From Sulfurimonas sp. (GTDB lineage: Bacteria; Campylobacterota; Campylobacteria; Campylobacterales; Sulfurimonadaceae): a DNA stretch of 7,418 nt. Shown here one piece after another: positions 1 to 6,523 of this stretch; position 1 is the first letter of the stretch, and each line of letters opens with the position of its first letter. The stretch is from contig JALUBM010000118.1 of NCBI GenBank assembly GCA_027044845.1, positions 1-7,418 on the forward strand, in the 5' to 3' direction. The translations under genes and the position numbers were made by a program. The notes beneath the pieces are model-generated. The model had not been told where the DNA came from and made no database searches. It saw only the letters and a list, made by a program, of their open reading frames with translations.

Positions 1-42
1 CCCCATAAAGATACAATACAAAATACAAGTAAAATAATTATT

Positions 43-951
43 TTATTCAACATCCCACTCCAATGTTCTATAAACCGTTTCTACATTTTGCCTATGAATC
101 GAGTTATAAAAAGGTATATTTTTATATTTTTTCATCGTGACCTCATTCACAACATCTTCTATACCTTCACCTTCTTTAAGTCTCTTTGTCACCTCATTTT
201 TTAAGATTGTAAGATAGGTGTAGGTAAAATCAACAGCATGCTTATCTATATTTTTTCCATGACCACCGACAATATATTTCACATTCATCTTTTTAATCGC
301 ATCAAGAGCTTCAATCCAACCGTTAATATCACCGTCTCGAAGTGAAGGAAGTCTTTGATTAAAGACTAAATCACCAACAAAAACTGTCTTTTGACTTGGT
401 ATGTAAACGTAAAGATCACTGTTTGTATGTGCTTTATGATTTACACTTTTTATATATATTTTTTTACCGTTAATCGCTAAAACTTTTTCTTTATCTACAA
501 ATAGAGTCGGAAATATCTGCTTTGTCTGTTGATATGCTTCAGGAGAAATTCTTCTTTGCATCCTTGTTTTATCAAGTTTAGGAAGTTCTTGAAATGCTTT
601 TGAGCCAATGATTTTTGCTCCTAATGTCACATAATAACTATTACCCAGCCAATGGTCATCATGAACATGTGAATCAATTACATAAGAAACAGGAAGTTTT
701 TTTATAGTTTGCATTTTTTTATATGCTTGAGCAGCATACTGATATGTGGGACCACTATCTATTACAAGATAGCTACTCCCAAGATTAACAAAACATGAAT
801 TAGACATGTTACCATTGTTATGCTCATCCATCACTTGAGGCAGTCCAAAAAAGCAGTGAGTAGAAGACTTACCCACTTTTACGGGCTGAAGTTTATAATC
901 GTAAGCAAGGAGAAAATGAAAAAGTACAATACTTAACAAAAATGACTTCAA
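43..951 (-). CDS. Secreted MBL-fold metallo-hydrolase, SoxH-like
   Basis: A 302-residue metallo-beta-lactamase-fold protein. The sequence shows a hydrophobic N-terminal stretch (about residues 3-16, ending LLA) that looks like a Sec signal peptide, so a periplasmic location is likely. The metal-binding set is complete: HVHDDH at 95-100, His175 in an AHTNSD motif, Asp194 in FVGD, and His231 in GGHG. An NNGNMSN segment near 45-51 resembles the N-terminal motif of the SoxH and quinoprotein-associated zinc hydrolase branch of the superfamily. Two cysteines (33 and 53) sit near the N-terminus and could pair. The start codon is TTG; it is preceded by AAAAAGG at 7 nt spacing, and the next in-frame Met (41) would remove the signal peptide. 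The gene begins 12 nt after the porin stop and is the last of the apparent operon. The substrate is unknown; a glyoxalase II-like thioesterase activity or action on persulfidated intermediates is only a guess. Confident of the fold, not of the SoxH label. Confidence 0.9.
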   Translation of the reverse strand: MKSFLLSIVLFHFLLAYDYKLQPVKVGKSSTHCFFGLPQVMDEHNNGNMSNSCFVNLGSSYLVIDSGPTYQYAAQAYKKMQTIKKLPVSYVIDSHVHDDHWLGNSYYVTLGAKIIGSKAFQELPKLDKTRMQRRISPEAYQQTKQIFPTLFVDKEKVLAINGKKIYIKSVNHKAHTNSDLYVYIPSQKTVFVGDLVFNQRLPSLRDGDINGWIEALDAIKKMNVKYIVGGHGKNIDKHAVDFTYTYLTILKNEVTKRLKEGEGIEDVVNEVTMKKYKNIPFYNSIHRQNVETVYRTLEWDVE

Positions 952-958
952 AGCACAA

Positions 959-965
959 CCTTTTT
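959..965 (-). promoter_or_regulatory. Ribosome binding site deciding the TTG start of the MBL gene
   Basis: The minus strand reads AAAAAGG here, ending 7 nt before the TTG at 951-949. It overlaps the stop codon of the porin gene (966-964), so translation of the hydrolase may be coupled to that of the porin. No ATG or GTG in the same frame lies nearby upstream, which supports the TTG as the real start. Confidence 0.6.
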
Positions 966-2463
966 AAAATAAGTAATTTAGTTCAAAACGATACTCGTTA
1001 TATGAATCTTGATCGATACCACCGACACGAGCATCAGCACTTACTAAACCAACACGAAGTTTTGCATACAAACCATTTTTAAAGTTTTCACGAAAATCCA
1101 TATGTAAAATTTTGCTGTCTGCTTGAACACCAGCTGCTTGTTTTGCTTCATCAAAGTTTTGAATTGCATAACGAGCCATTGCACTAAAACCTGGGACTAA
1201 ACCAGCTTTATCAAAGTCATAATTTGCTTCAATATCAAATGTTTTTGTATTTGCATACCAGTTATATTGTCCCATAGCACGAGTATAACCACCTGTCGGG
1301 AATCCACGCCAAGGTGCCACAATATCCGCTGCATCTTCAACAGCCGAATAACCTATTTTTGCCTTCAGAGGACCTTTTTTTAACACTAAACGAGCCATCC
1401 ATATTGAACTATCAAGTGATGCAGCATCAGTATAACCTTTTTGTGTACCAGTTAATCCAACAAGTTTTCCTTTTAAGCTAGCCCCACCAACTGCACCACC
1501 GCCATTATCAAACTGTTTCATATATCTTACACCTGGTGTTAAAGAGTAACCATTTGGAAGAGCTATCTTATAATTTACTTCACCAGTTAATGAAGAAATG
1601 ACATCAGGAACAGCACCATAAGTCACATCAACTTTCAGGTTCTTAATAGATTTATTTCTAGCATCTACAACAATAAGTTCATGGTTTACATCTTTACCAG
1701 CAGCTTTGAAGTTTGCATACGTCAAACCTTTATGTACTGCAGAATCATCATTATTTGCCCAAGAATCACCAGACCCATCTTTAAATGTTATAACATCATG
1801 AAAAGTTGTATGATCACGAAGCTTTTGTGCCGTAAAATATGCAGCTCTAATACGTGTATTTGCTAGCTCTTTTGTTTCAATTGTATAACCTTCAAATGTA
1901 TTTGGAATCATTTTCGTATCATTTGATTTTGTTAAAAAACTTTCAAATATTTGACGACCTGCTTTAAATTTTGTTTTTGAATACTTATACTCAATATTTG
2001 CCTGTGCCAATACTGCATACGACCATGCACCACCATTTTTAACTTGTTCACGGCTAATAGTATCTTTTCCTGCTTTTAAATAATGTACATCAGCAGCATC
2101 TTCACGAAGACCGGAGAAAGGACTGCTTGTATAATATAATCCAGCCAAAGCACTTAGACCCATAAAAGGTGCAGTTTTATAAATCATGCTCCCGCCTAAA
2201 CCGAATGCTTTGTTGTCTTTTGTTCCTTTCGCTCCCAATGTTTCATTTTTCCAGTCCCATTTAAAAGAATTCATTCTCAAGCGACCATAGAACATACCCT
2301 TGCCAAAAGCATCTTTAATAGTATCAACAGATTTTGGTGTAATATTTGTTTTCACCATCATATTGTTTTTCAACTCACGTTTTGGCTTATTTTCACCAGC
2401 ATTTGCTGTAATTGACAATACACATGTTAATGCCACAACAGCACTTAATTTCAATAATTTCAT
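964..2463 (-). CDS. OprD-family outer-membrane porin
   Basis: A 499-residue outer-membrane beta-barrel protein. A typical Sec signal peptide covers residues 1-22 (basic start, hydrophobic core, cleavage after ANA). The mature part alternates polar and hydrophobic residues as in beta strands. Near residues 165-225 it carries the stretch typical of OprD-type porins of this phylum: KAGRQIFES, then IPNTFEGYTIET, then RIRAAYFTAQKLRDHTTFHD. The protein ends in aromatic FELNYLF, and a terminal Phe is the usual signal for outer-membrane insertion by the BAM complex. The start is ATG with AGAGGA (2475-2470) upstream. The gene lies 32 nt after soxB and 12 nt before the MBL gene, with no clear terminator between, so it is probably co-transcribed with the sox genes. 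That context suggests uptake of thiosulfate or another small anion, which is inference; OprD-family porins carry varied substrates. It could also be a general porin. Confidence 0.9.
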   Translation of the reverse strand: MKLLKLSAVVALTCVLSITANAGENKPKRELKNNMMVKTNITPKSVDTIKDAFGKGMFYGRLRMNSFKWDWKNETLGAKGTKDNKAFGLGGSMIYKTAPFMGLSALAGLYYTSSPFSGLREDAADVHYLKAGKDTISREQVKNGGAWSYAVLAQANIEYKYSKTKFKAGRQIFESFLTKSNDTKMIPNTFEGYTIETKELANTRIRAAYFTAQKLRDHTTFHDVITFKDGSGDSWANNDDSAVHKGLTYANFKAAGKDVNHELIVVDARNKSIKNLKVDVTYGAVPDVISSLTGEVNYKIALPNGYSLTPGVRYMKQFDNGGGAVGGASLKGKLVGLTGTQKGYTDAASLDSSIWMARLVLKKGPLKAKIGYSAVEDAADIVAPWRGFPTGGYTRAMGQYNWYANTKTFDIEANYDFDKAGLVPGFSAMARYAIQNFDEAKQAAGVQADSKILHMDFRENFKNGLYAKLRVGLVSADARVGGIDQDSYNEYRFELNYLF

Positions 2464-2495
2464 TTTGTTTCCTCTTTTTTACTCTTAAAAGCTGA

Positions 2496-4256
2496 TTAAC
2501 AGCCCCTGGAACCCTTAGTTGGGCAACCACAATTATAGTCAACCAAAGTAACATTAGCTTTATTACTTACATCAACTACTCTTTCTCTTTTAATGTAATC
2601 ACGAACTACATCATAAACAGGACGTATTTTATCTTTTTGTAAATTAGAACCTGCTTTTTGTAAATTACCACCCCATGATGATACGACATAAGTCTTTTGT
2701 AAGTCTATAGGCTTCCCGCCAATCATAAGTTTAGATATTCTCTCACCTGATTTGTTTGAAACGGCAATACTATATGTTGCACCACCAAGACGGCTCATGT
2801 CTCCACCTTGTTGATACAAAGGATTTGCATTAAAAACATTATCTGCAATATCTTCAAGAAGATTAGCAATTTTTTGACCTTTTAATTCAAATGTGTAAAC
2901 ATTAGGATAAGTAATAGCACACATCTCGTAAACATTATCCATTAAAATATTTTCACCAGCAAGTACTGTCGTTCCCCATCTGTATCCTGGAGTAAAAGAG
3001 ATGTCACATTTCATTTCATCCATTACAGCATCATTTATAAGCTGATCAAAAGTTGAAAAGAATGTATCCCTTTTATAAAGCATTCCTTTTGTTCTTCCAA
3101 GTACTTCATTAAACTCTTTGTCATAAGGAGCATAAAGTTCATCAACAAGTTTCACACCCTCAGGATCTGCAGGAATAAGAGTTGAAGCAATAGGAATAAG
3201 TTTATATTCATACCCTTTAACTTTTCCATCTTTTGCATCAATATCTAGGCGACCAATATATTTACCATGACTACCAGCAATAACAATTACCGTATCATTA
3301 ATGGTAATAGGCTTTGGTGAAGGGTCATGCGTATGCCCACTTAAGATAAAATCAATTCCTTTAACTTGGCGTGCTACCTCTTGATCAACGCTAAAACCAT
3401 CATGAGAAAGTACAACAACACAGTCAACTTTTTTCTCATTTTTAAGCTCATTAACATAGTCTTGAAGCGTATCCATTCTTAGACCAAAGCTCCAACCTTC
3501 TGTAAATTCTTTAGGATTTGCAGTCGATGTAAATGGAAAAGATTGACCGATAATACCAATTTTAGCACCACCTCTCTCTTCAATAGTATATGGTTCAAAT
3601 ATCAGTTCTTCATATTCATCAGAAAAAGGGTCATCCCCTACAACATTTTGAGAGATAAATTTTGCATCAAGTTTGTCAATAAGTTCTCTTACTCTCTCTT
3701 TACCATACGTAAATTCCCAATGTCCTACCATAGTATCAATACCAAGATAGTTTTGTGCTTTTACAATGGCCTCACCACGACTTTTTAATGCAACACCTGT
3801 TCCTTGCCATGTATCACCAGAATCAAGGAATAAAACATTTTCTTTACCACGTTCTTTAATGATGTGATTTGTTAATGTTTTAATATGCGCGACACCACCC
3901 ATTTTTCCAAATTTACGAGCTAATGCATTAAAATCCATATATGTATCAAAATAAGCATCCAAAGAACTTGGTTCTAATCCATAAAATTTTTCAAAAGATT
4001 CACCACACAAAAATCCTGGTGTTCCTACCAAATTTGGAGCAGAAATCAACGTTGATGGTTCTCTCCAGTACAGTGGTTTGATGTGAGCATGTAAATCACA
4101 AATATGCATAAGTGTAAAATTACCCATAGAATCAAATTCATATATATCTTTTAGACCTATTTGCTCAATTGCTTTTGAACTAGCAAAACTGCTTGTAGCA
4201 GCTCCCAGTCCAAATATCGCGGCAATATGCATAAAGTCTCTTCTTGAAATTTCCAT
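2496..4256 (-). CDS. soxB: SoxB, thiol sulfate hydrolase (sulfate thiohydrolase)
   Basis: SoxB is the dimanganese periplasmic enzyme that hydrolyses the sulfonate from S-sulfocysteine on SoxY and releases sulfate. The 586-residue product opens with a twin-arginine signal (SRRDFMH, then a hydrophobic run and SSFASS), so it is exported folded. It is a 5'-nucleotidase-type metallophosphoesterase: ICDLHAH at 52-58 followed by the SoxB signature PLYWREPS (61-68), LDSGDTWQGTG (144-154), the SoxB-type GHWEFTYG (178-185) in place of the nucleotidase GNHE, LSHDG (283-287) and SGHTHD (306-311). The C-terminal nucleotidase domain follows. The last 11 residues hold three cysteines (576, 578, 586) in a Gly-rich tail that I do not recognise from well-studied SoxB proteins. 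The start is ATG, 9 nt after the soxA stop, with AAAGG overlapping that stop. Identification is very secure. Confidence 0.97.
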   Translation of the reverse strand: MEISRRDFMHIAAIFGLGAATSSFASSKAIEQIGLKDIYEFDSMGNFTLMHICDLHAHIKPLYWREPSTLISAPNLVGTPGFLCGESFEKFYGLEPSSLDAYFDTYMDFNALARKFGKMGGVAHIKTLTNHIIKERGKENVLFLDSGDTWQGTGVALKSRGEAIVKAQNYLGIDTMVGHWEFTYGKERVRELIDKLDAKFISQNVVGDDPFSDEYEELIFEPYTIEERGGAKIGIIGQSFPFTSTANPKEFTEGWSFGLRMDTLQDYVNELKNEKKVDCVVVLSHDGFSVDQEVARQVKGIDFILSGHTHDPSPKPITINDTVIVIAGSHGKYIGRLDIDAKDGKVKGYEYKLIPIASTLIPADPEGVKLVDELYAPYDKEFNEVLGRTKGMLYKRDTFFSTFDQLINDAVMDEMKCDISFTPGYRWGTTVLAGENILMDNVYEMCAITYPNVYTFELKGQKIANLLEDIADNVFNANPLYQQGGDMSRLGGATYSIAVSNKSGERISKLMIGGKPIDLQKTYVVSSWGGNLQKAGSNLQKDKIRPVYDVVRDYIKRERVVDVSNKANVTLVDYNCGCPTKGSRGC

Positions 4257-4265
4257 TATTAACCT

Positions 4266-5036
4266 TTATCTTTTTAACCCAGGAATAGATATTTCACTTC
4301 CCTTTGATTTAGCTGTTAAATAAACTTCTAATGCCACCATTTGCTTAGAACCAATTGGTAGTACTTTTAAAAGTGCATTTTTCATACATCCCTGAAAACG
4401 ACGTTGCATTGTTCTTAAAGATGATTTTGTCATTCTGTATGCTGGCCAAGTTGCAGCAGATTTTGCACCTTTTGCACCAAGGTCAGGTAATTTTTGCGTT
4501 CTTAAAACTCTACCCACTACATCAGATGAATGACAAGAATTACATGATAATCCACGACCACCGCGTCTTGTCATAAATGTTTTTTCACCTAAGGCATAGG
4601 CTGCTTTCATTTGCGGATTAGCATTAATATCAATATTTATTTTCTCACCATTAGCAATTGATTTCACATATGCCAAAAGAGAAAACATATTTCCGCTTTT
4701 GAGTTTTAATGGCTTATTTCCACCATCAGCCATCATAGCTTGAATAACCTGATCAAGTCCTACAACCATACCAAATTTTTTAATATAGCGAGGAAATCCT
4801 GCTATATAAGTAGGCAAATCATCTTCGCTTACACCAAGATATTTGGCAAGACCCTCGTCTCCACCCATATATCCTAGGAGTTCTTCACCATCTGCGACCA
4901 TAATATCTGCAGGGTTATTTTCTGACATTTCTGCATACATTGCACGGTCTGCTGCACTCATTGCAAATTGTTCACCACCAAAAGATAATGAAGCAAGCAT
5001 TGCAACTGATAGAGCTATTTTAATACCTGTTTTCAT
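4266..5036 (-). CDS. soxA: SoxA, monoheme c-type cytochrome subunit of SoxXA
   Basis: SoxA pairs with SoxX to form the cytochrome c complex that oxidatively links thiosulfate to the SoxY cysteine. The 256-residue product has a Sec signal peptide (about residues 1-20, ending SFGG). It holds a single heme-binding motif, CNSCH at 165-169, preceded by the family-typical GRGLSC. Cys217 in QRRFQGC matches the active-site heme-ligating cysteine of SoxA, which is modified to a persulfide in studied homologues. The N-terminal heme domain of diheme SoxA is present in outline, but no CXXCH occurs there. Instead residues 30-73 are strongly acidic (12 Asp/Glu against 2 Lys/Arg). The gene is separated from soxZ by 4 nt, and its ribosome binding site lies just inside the end of soxZ. 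Identification is secure. Confidence 0.96.
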   Translation of the reverse strand: MKTGIKIALSVAMLASLSFGGEQFAMSAADRAMYAEMSENNPADIMVADGEELLGYMGGDEGLAKYLGVSEDDLPTYIAGFPRYIKKFGMVVGLDQVIQAMMADGGNKPLKLKSGNMFSLLAYVKSIANGEKINIDINANPQMKAAYALGEKTFMTRRGGRGLSCNSCHSSDVVGRVLRTQKLPDLGAKGAKSAATWPAYRMTKSSLRTMQRRFQGCMKNALLKVLPIGSKQMVALEVYLTAKSKGSEISIPGLKR

Positions 5037-5040
5037 TTGA

Positions 5041-5379
5041 TTACCCTCTTGGTTTAATCTTTTTAGTTTTTTCGTTCATTTCACCTGTATTATCTGTATA
5101 TGTAACAGTAAGTTTCCCTTTACCATTAATTTTCATATATGTTGTGAAAACTGGATTTACAGAAAGAGATTCCCAGACAGTCATATGTGTAATCTCTTTT
5201 CCGTTATAAACAAATTTAACACTGTTAATGTATTTTGCAGGAATAATTTTCTTAGTCTTCTTATCTCTTCCCATTCCTGTCGCCATTGGGTGCATTACCA
5301 TAAAACTAACTTTTACGATTTCCCCGTCTTTATATCTTTTTGGTTTGATTTTAATCAGTGATTTTCTAGCTTTTGACAT
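5041..5379 (-). CDS. soxZ: SoxZ, thiosulfate carrier subunit
   Basis: SoxZ is the partner of SoxY in the SoxYZ heterodimer that carries sulfur intermediates through the periplasmic Sox cycle. The 112-residue product shows the family pattern KPKRYKDGEIVKV near the start, MVMHPMATG (27-35), then IPAKYI, and an immunoglobulin-like beta sandwich ending in TVTYTDNTGE. It has no signal peptide and no cysteine, as is usual for SoxZ; export is expected by hitch-hiking with the Tat substrate SoxY. The start is ATG, with GAAGAGGA at 5395-5388 upstream. It lies 55 nt after soxY, the widest gap between the sox genes, and 4 nt before soxA. Length is normal for the family. Confidence 0.97.
   Translation of the reverse strand: MSKARKSLIKIKPKRYKDGEIVKVSFMVMHPMATGMGRDKKTKKIIPAKYINSVKFVYNGKEITHMTVWESLSVNPVFTTYMKINGKGKLTVTYTDNTGEMNEKTKKIKPRG
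5044..5050 (-). promoter_or_regulatory. soxA ribosome binding site inside the 3' end of soxZ
   Basis: The minus strand reads AAGAGGG, 7 nt before the soxA ATG, and directly abuts the soxZ stop codon. Ribosomes finishing soxZ would therefore be placed on the soxA site, which suggests translational coupling of carrier and cytochrome subunits. Seen in sequence; coupling is inference. Confidence 0.6.
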
Positions 5380-5400
5380 TTTTTTATCCTCTTCTTTTTT

Positions 5401-5420
5401 ATATTTTTTTATATTTTTTG
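5401..5420 (-). repeat. A-rich tandem 10-mer in the soxY-soxZ spacer
   Basis: On the plus strand the spacer holds two near-identical 10-nt units, atattttttt then atattttttg, giving an A-rich leader in the soxZ mRNA. It sits just upstream of the soxZ ribosome binding site. Such A-rich tracts can keep a start region unstructured, or it may be simple low-complexity drift in an AT-rich genome. No hairpin or terminator is visible. Confidence 0.5.
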
Positions 5421-5434
5421 GTTAAAAACTATAA

Positions 5435-5902
5435 TCAACCACAACCACCAATAGTTACTTTTACACTTTGTGAAGCAATTAGAAATTCTCCATTACTTAA
5501 CTCTACTAAAGCAGTTACATCCTGTGTACCACCAAGCTTTATACGTGTAGAAAACATTGCTTTTCCGTTTGCAGGTGTTAAAAACACATCAATACAACGA
5601 GCATTTGAATTTTTACCATCTAATATATGAATGGCTTTTACATAGTCTGTATCTGTCATAGGAGAATCCACACTAACAGTAACTGGAACAACTGCTCCAT
5701 TTTCTGCGATTTCAGGTGTTTTTAACTTCACTTTATTCGATTTTTGAGGTGTTTTACCGCCTGTTATCGCATTTACTGCTGTTTTAAAATCCATTTTGTT
5801 TGGACCTACTGGTTTTGCATTACCAGCAAAACTCATAGCTGGAACAACAGCAGTTACAACAGCTACAGTACCTAGTTTTTTGAAAAAATCTCTTCTTTGC
5901 AT
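5435..5902 (-). CDS. soxY: SoxY, sulfur-carrier protein with C-terminal Gly-Gly-Cys-Gly arm
   Basis: SoxY covalently carries thiosulfate-derived sulfur on a C-terminal cysteine that swings between SoxXA, SoxB and later enzymes. The 155-residue product starts with a twin-arginine signal (QRRDFFKKLG, then a hydrophobic run ending SFA). The carrier domain shows the typical STRIKLGGTQDVTALVELSNGEF segment in its second half (positions 108-130). The C-terminus is VKVTIGGCG, with Cys154 as the carrier thiol; the common form ends GGCGG, so one terminal Gly is missing here. A second cysteine, Cys103 (NARCIDVF), occurs where well-studied SoxY proteins have none. The start is ATG with AAGGAA upstream, 17 nt after the soxX stop. 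Identification is very secure. Confidence 0.97.
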   Translation of the reverse strand: MQRRDFFKKLGTVAVVTAVVPAMSFAGNAKPVGPNKMDFKTAVNAITGGKTPQKSNKVKLKTPEIAENGAVVPVTVSVDSPMTDTDYVKAIHILDGKNSNARCIDVFLTPANGKAMFSTRIKLGGTQDVTALVELSNGEFLIASQSVKVTIGGCG

Positions 5903-5919
5903 AGTTTACTTTCCTTTTT

Positions 5920-6444
5920 TTATTTTGGAGATACAATATATGAAGCAATGTCACATACTTCTCTTGGAGTGAATAACTTGGTTGTTAAGTTAATTGTCAT
6001 ATGGGTTGTTGGGTTATCAATACGAGCATCAGCAATTTTTTGATAAACAAATGCATCTGTTCTTGCACCACTATCTATAAAGTTCTTTTTATAGTGTGAT
6101 AAATTTGGTCCAATATTTCCAGCACCTTTTGCACCTTCAATATTATGACATGCAACACAGTTTCCATACTGTTTTGGTTTCCCATTTTTTGTTTTTCTTG
6201 ATAACCCTTTCGGTGGAGTCTTTTTCGCTTTTTTACCATTTAAGTTATTAAATATATACTTTCCTCTTGCTATGGCATCAGGGTCATTCGTGATACAACC
6301 AGTAGGCATCATATATACCTTCGGTGGTGCCAACAAATCTTTTTGTATCATCTTACTTACATCTGGATGCGTTATCACTTTTGCATAATCAGTAGCAAAC
6401 AATGACGCACCTACAAGTAATGACATCATAATGGTTCTCTTCAT
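5920..6444 (-). CDS. soxX: SoxX, monoheme c-type cytochrome subunit of SoxXA
   Basis: SoxX is the electron-accepting cytochrome of the SoxXA complex. I place the start at the ATG at 6444 (174 residues): it has a strong AGGAGGA site in front and begins MKRTIMMSLLVGASLFA, a Sec signal peptide. A longer frame from a TTG at 6489 would bury the signal behind 15 extra residues. The sequence has GKYIFNN near 61-67, one heme motif CVACH at 96-100, then GAGNIGPNLSHY (107-118), characteristic of SoxX. Met149 (THMTINLTT) is a likely distal heme ligand. Two further cysteines, 50 (MPTGC) and 164 (REVC), could form a disulfide. Residues 69-91 before the heme are a very basic insertion (nine Lys and one Arg). 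First gene of the sox cluster, 79 nt after the kinase gene. Confidence 0.95.
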   Translation of the reverse strand: MKRTIMMSLLVGASLFATDYAKVITHPDVSKMIQKDLLAPPKVYMMPTGCITNDPDAIARGKYIFNNLNGKKAKKTPPKGLSRKTKNGKPKQYGNCVACHNIEGAKGAGNIGPNLSHYKKNFIDSGARTDAFVYQKIADARIDNPTTHMTINLTTKLFTPREVCDIASYIVSPK

Positions 6445-6450
6445 TTTTGT

Positions 6451-6457
6451 TCCTCCT
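6451..6457 (-). promoter_or_regulatory. soxX ribosome binding site (strong Shine-Dalgarno)
   Basis: The minus strand reads AGGAGGA, 6 nt before the ATG at 6444. It is the strongest Shine-Dalgarno match in the window, and it decides the soxX start in favour of this ATG over the upstream TTG at 6489. Confidence 0.8.
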
Positions 6458-6479
6458 CTATGTTTTATGGAGTAAGTGT

Positions 6480-6513
6480 AACTGTTCAATGTAAAATTTA
6501 TGTAAAATCAGTT
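6480..6513 (-). promoter_or_regulatory. Putative control region: 9-bp direct repeats within inverted arms
   Basis: On the plus strand two identical copies of atgtaaaat (6489-6497 and 6500-6508) lie 11 bp apart start to start, close to one helical turn. Five-bp inverted arms, aactg (6480-6484) and cagtt (6509-6513), flank them. OmpR/PhoB-class response regulators typically bind tandem half-sites with about 11-bp spacing, and a sensor kinase gene lies immediately upstream, so a regulator box for the sox operon is plausible. I could not assign convincing -10 and -35 hexamers. Chance recurrence is possible in DNA this AT-rich. Confidence 0.35.
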
Positions 6514-6523
6514 TTATTTATAT

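Noticed and set aside
1..42. A terminator after the MBL gene, or an ATG (6-4, minus strand) starting a further gene
   Set aside because: The only symmetry is the AT-only palindrome aataattatt, with no GC stem, and no ribosome binding site precedes the ATG; the window ends too soon to judge.
1681..1866. Plus-strand reading frame opposite the porin gene
   Set aside because: A shadow of the porin: no ribosome binding site, odd Cys/Ile-rich composition and no recognisable family. The same applies to the other plus-strand frames opposite soxB, soxA, soxZ, soxY and the kinase gene.
2464..2495. A hairpin terminator between soxB and the porin gene
   Set aside because: Only a weak 5-bp CTTTT/AAAAG pairing is possible, and it overlaps the porin ribosome binding region, so it does not look like a terminator.
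6445..6489. A 15-residue N-terminal extension of SoxX from a TTG at 6489
   Set aside because: The strong AGGAGGA site and signal peptide fit the ATG at 6444, and the extension would disrupt the signal peptide and overlap the candidate regulatory repeats.
6465..6515. Sigma-70 -10 and -35 hexamers for soxX
   Set aside because: Candidates such as TACACT and TTTACA do not fall at acceptable spacing, and AT-rich DNA yields many partial matches.
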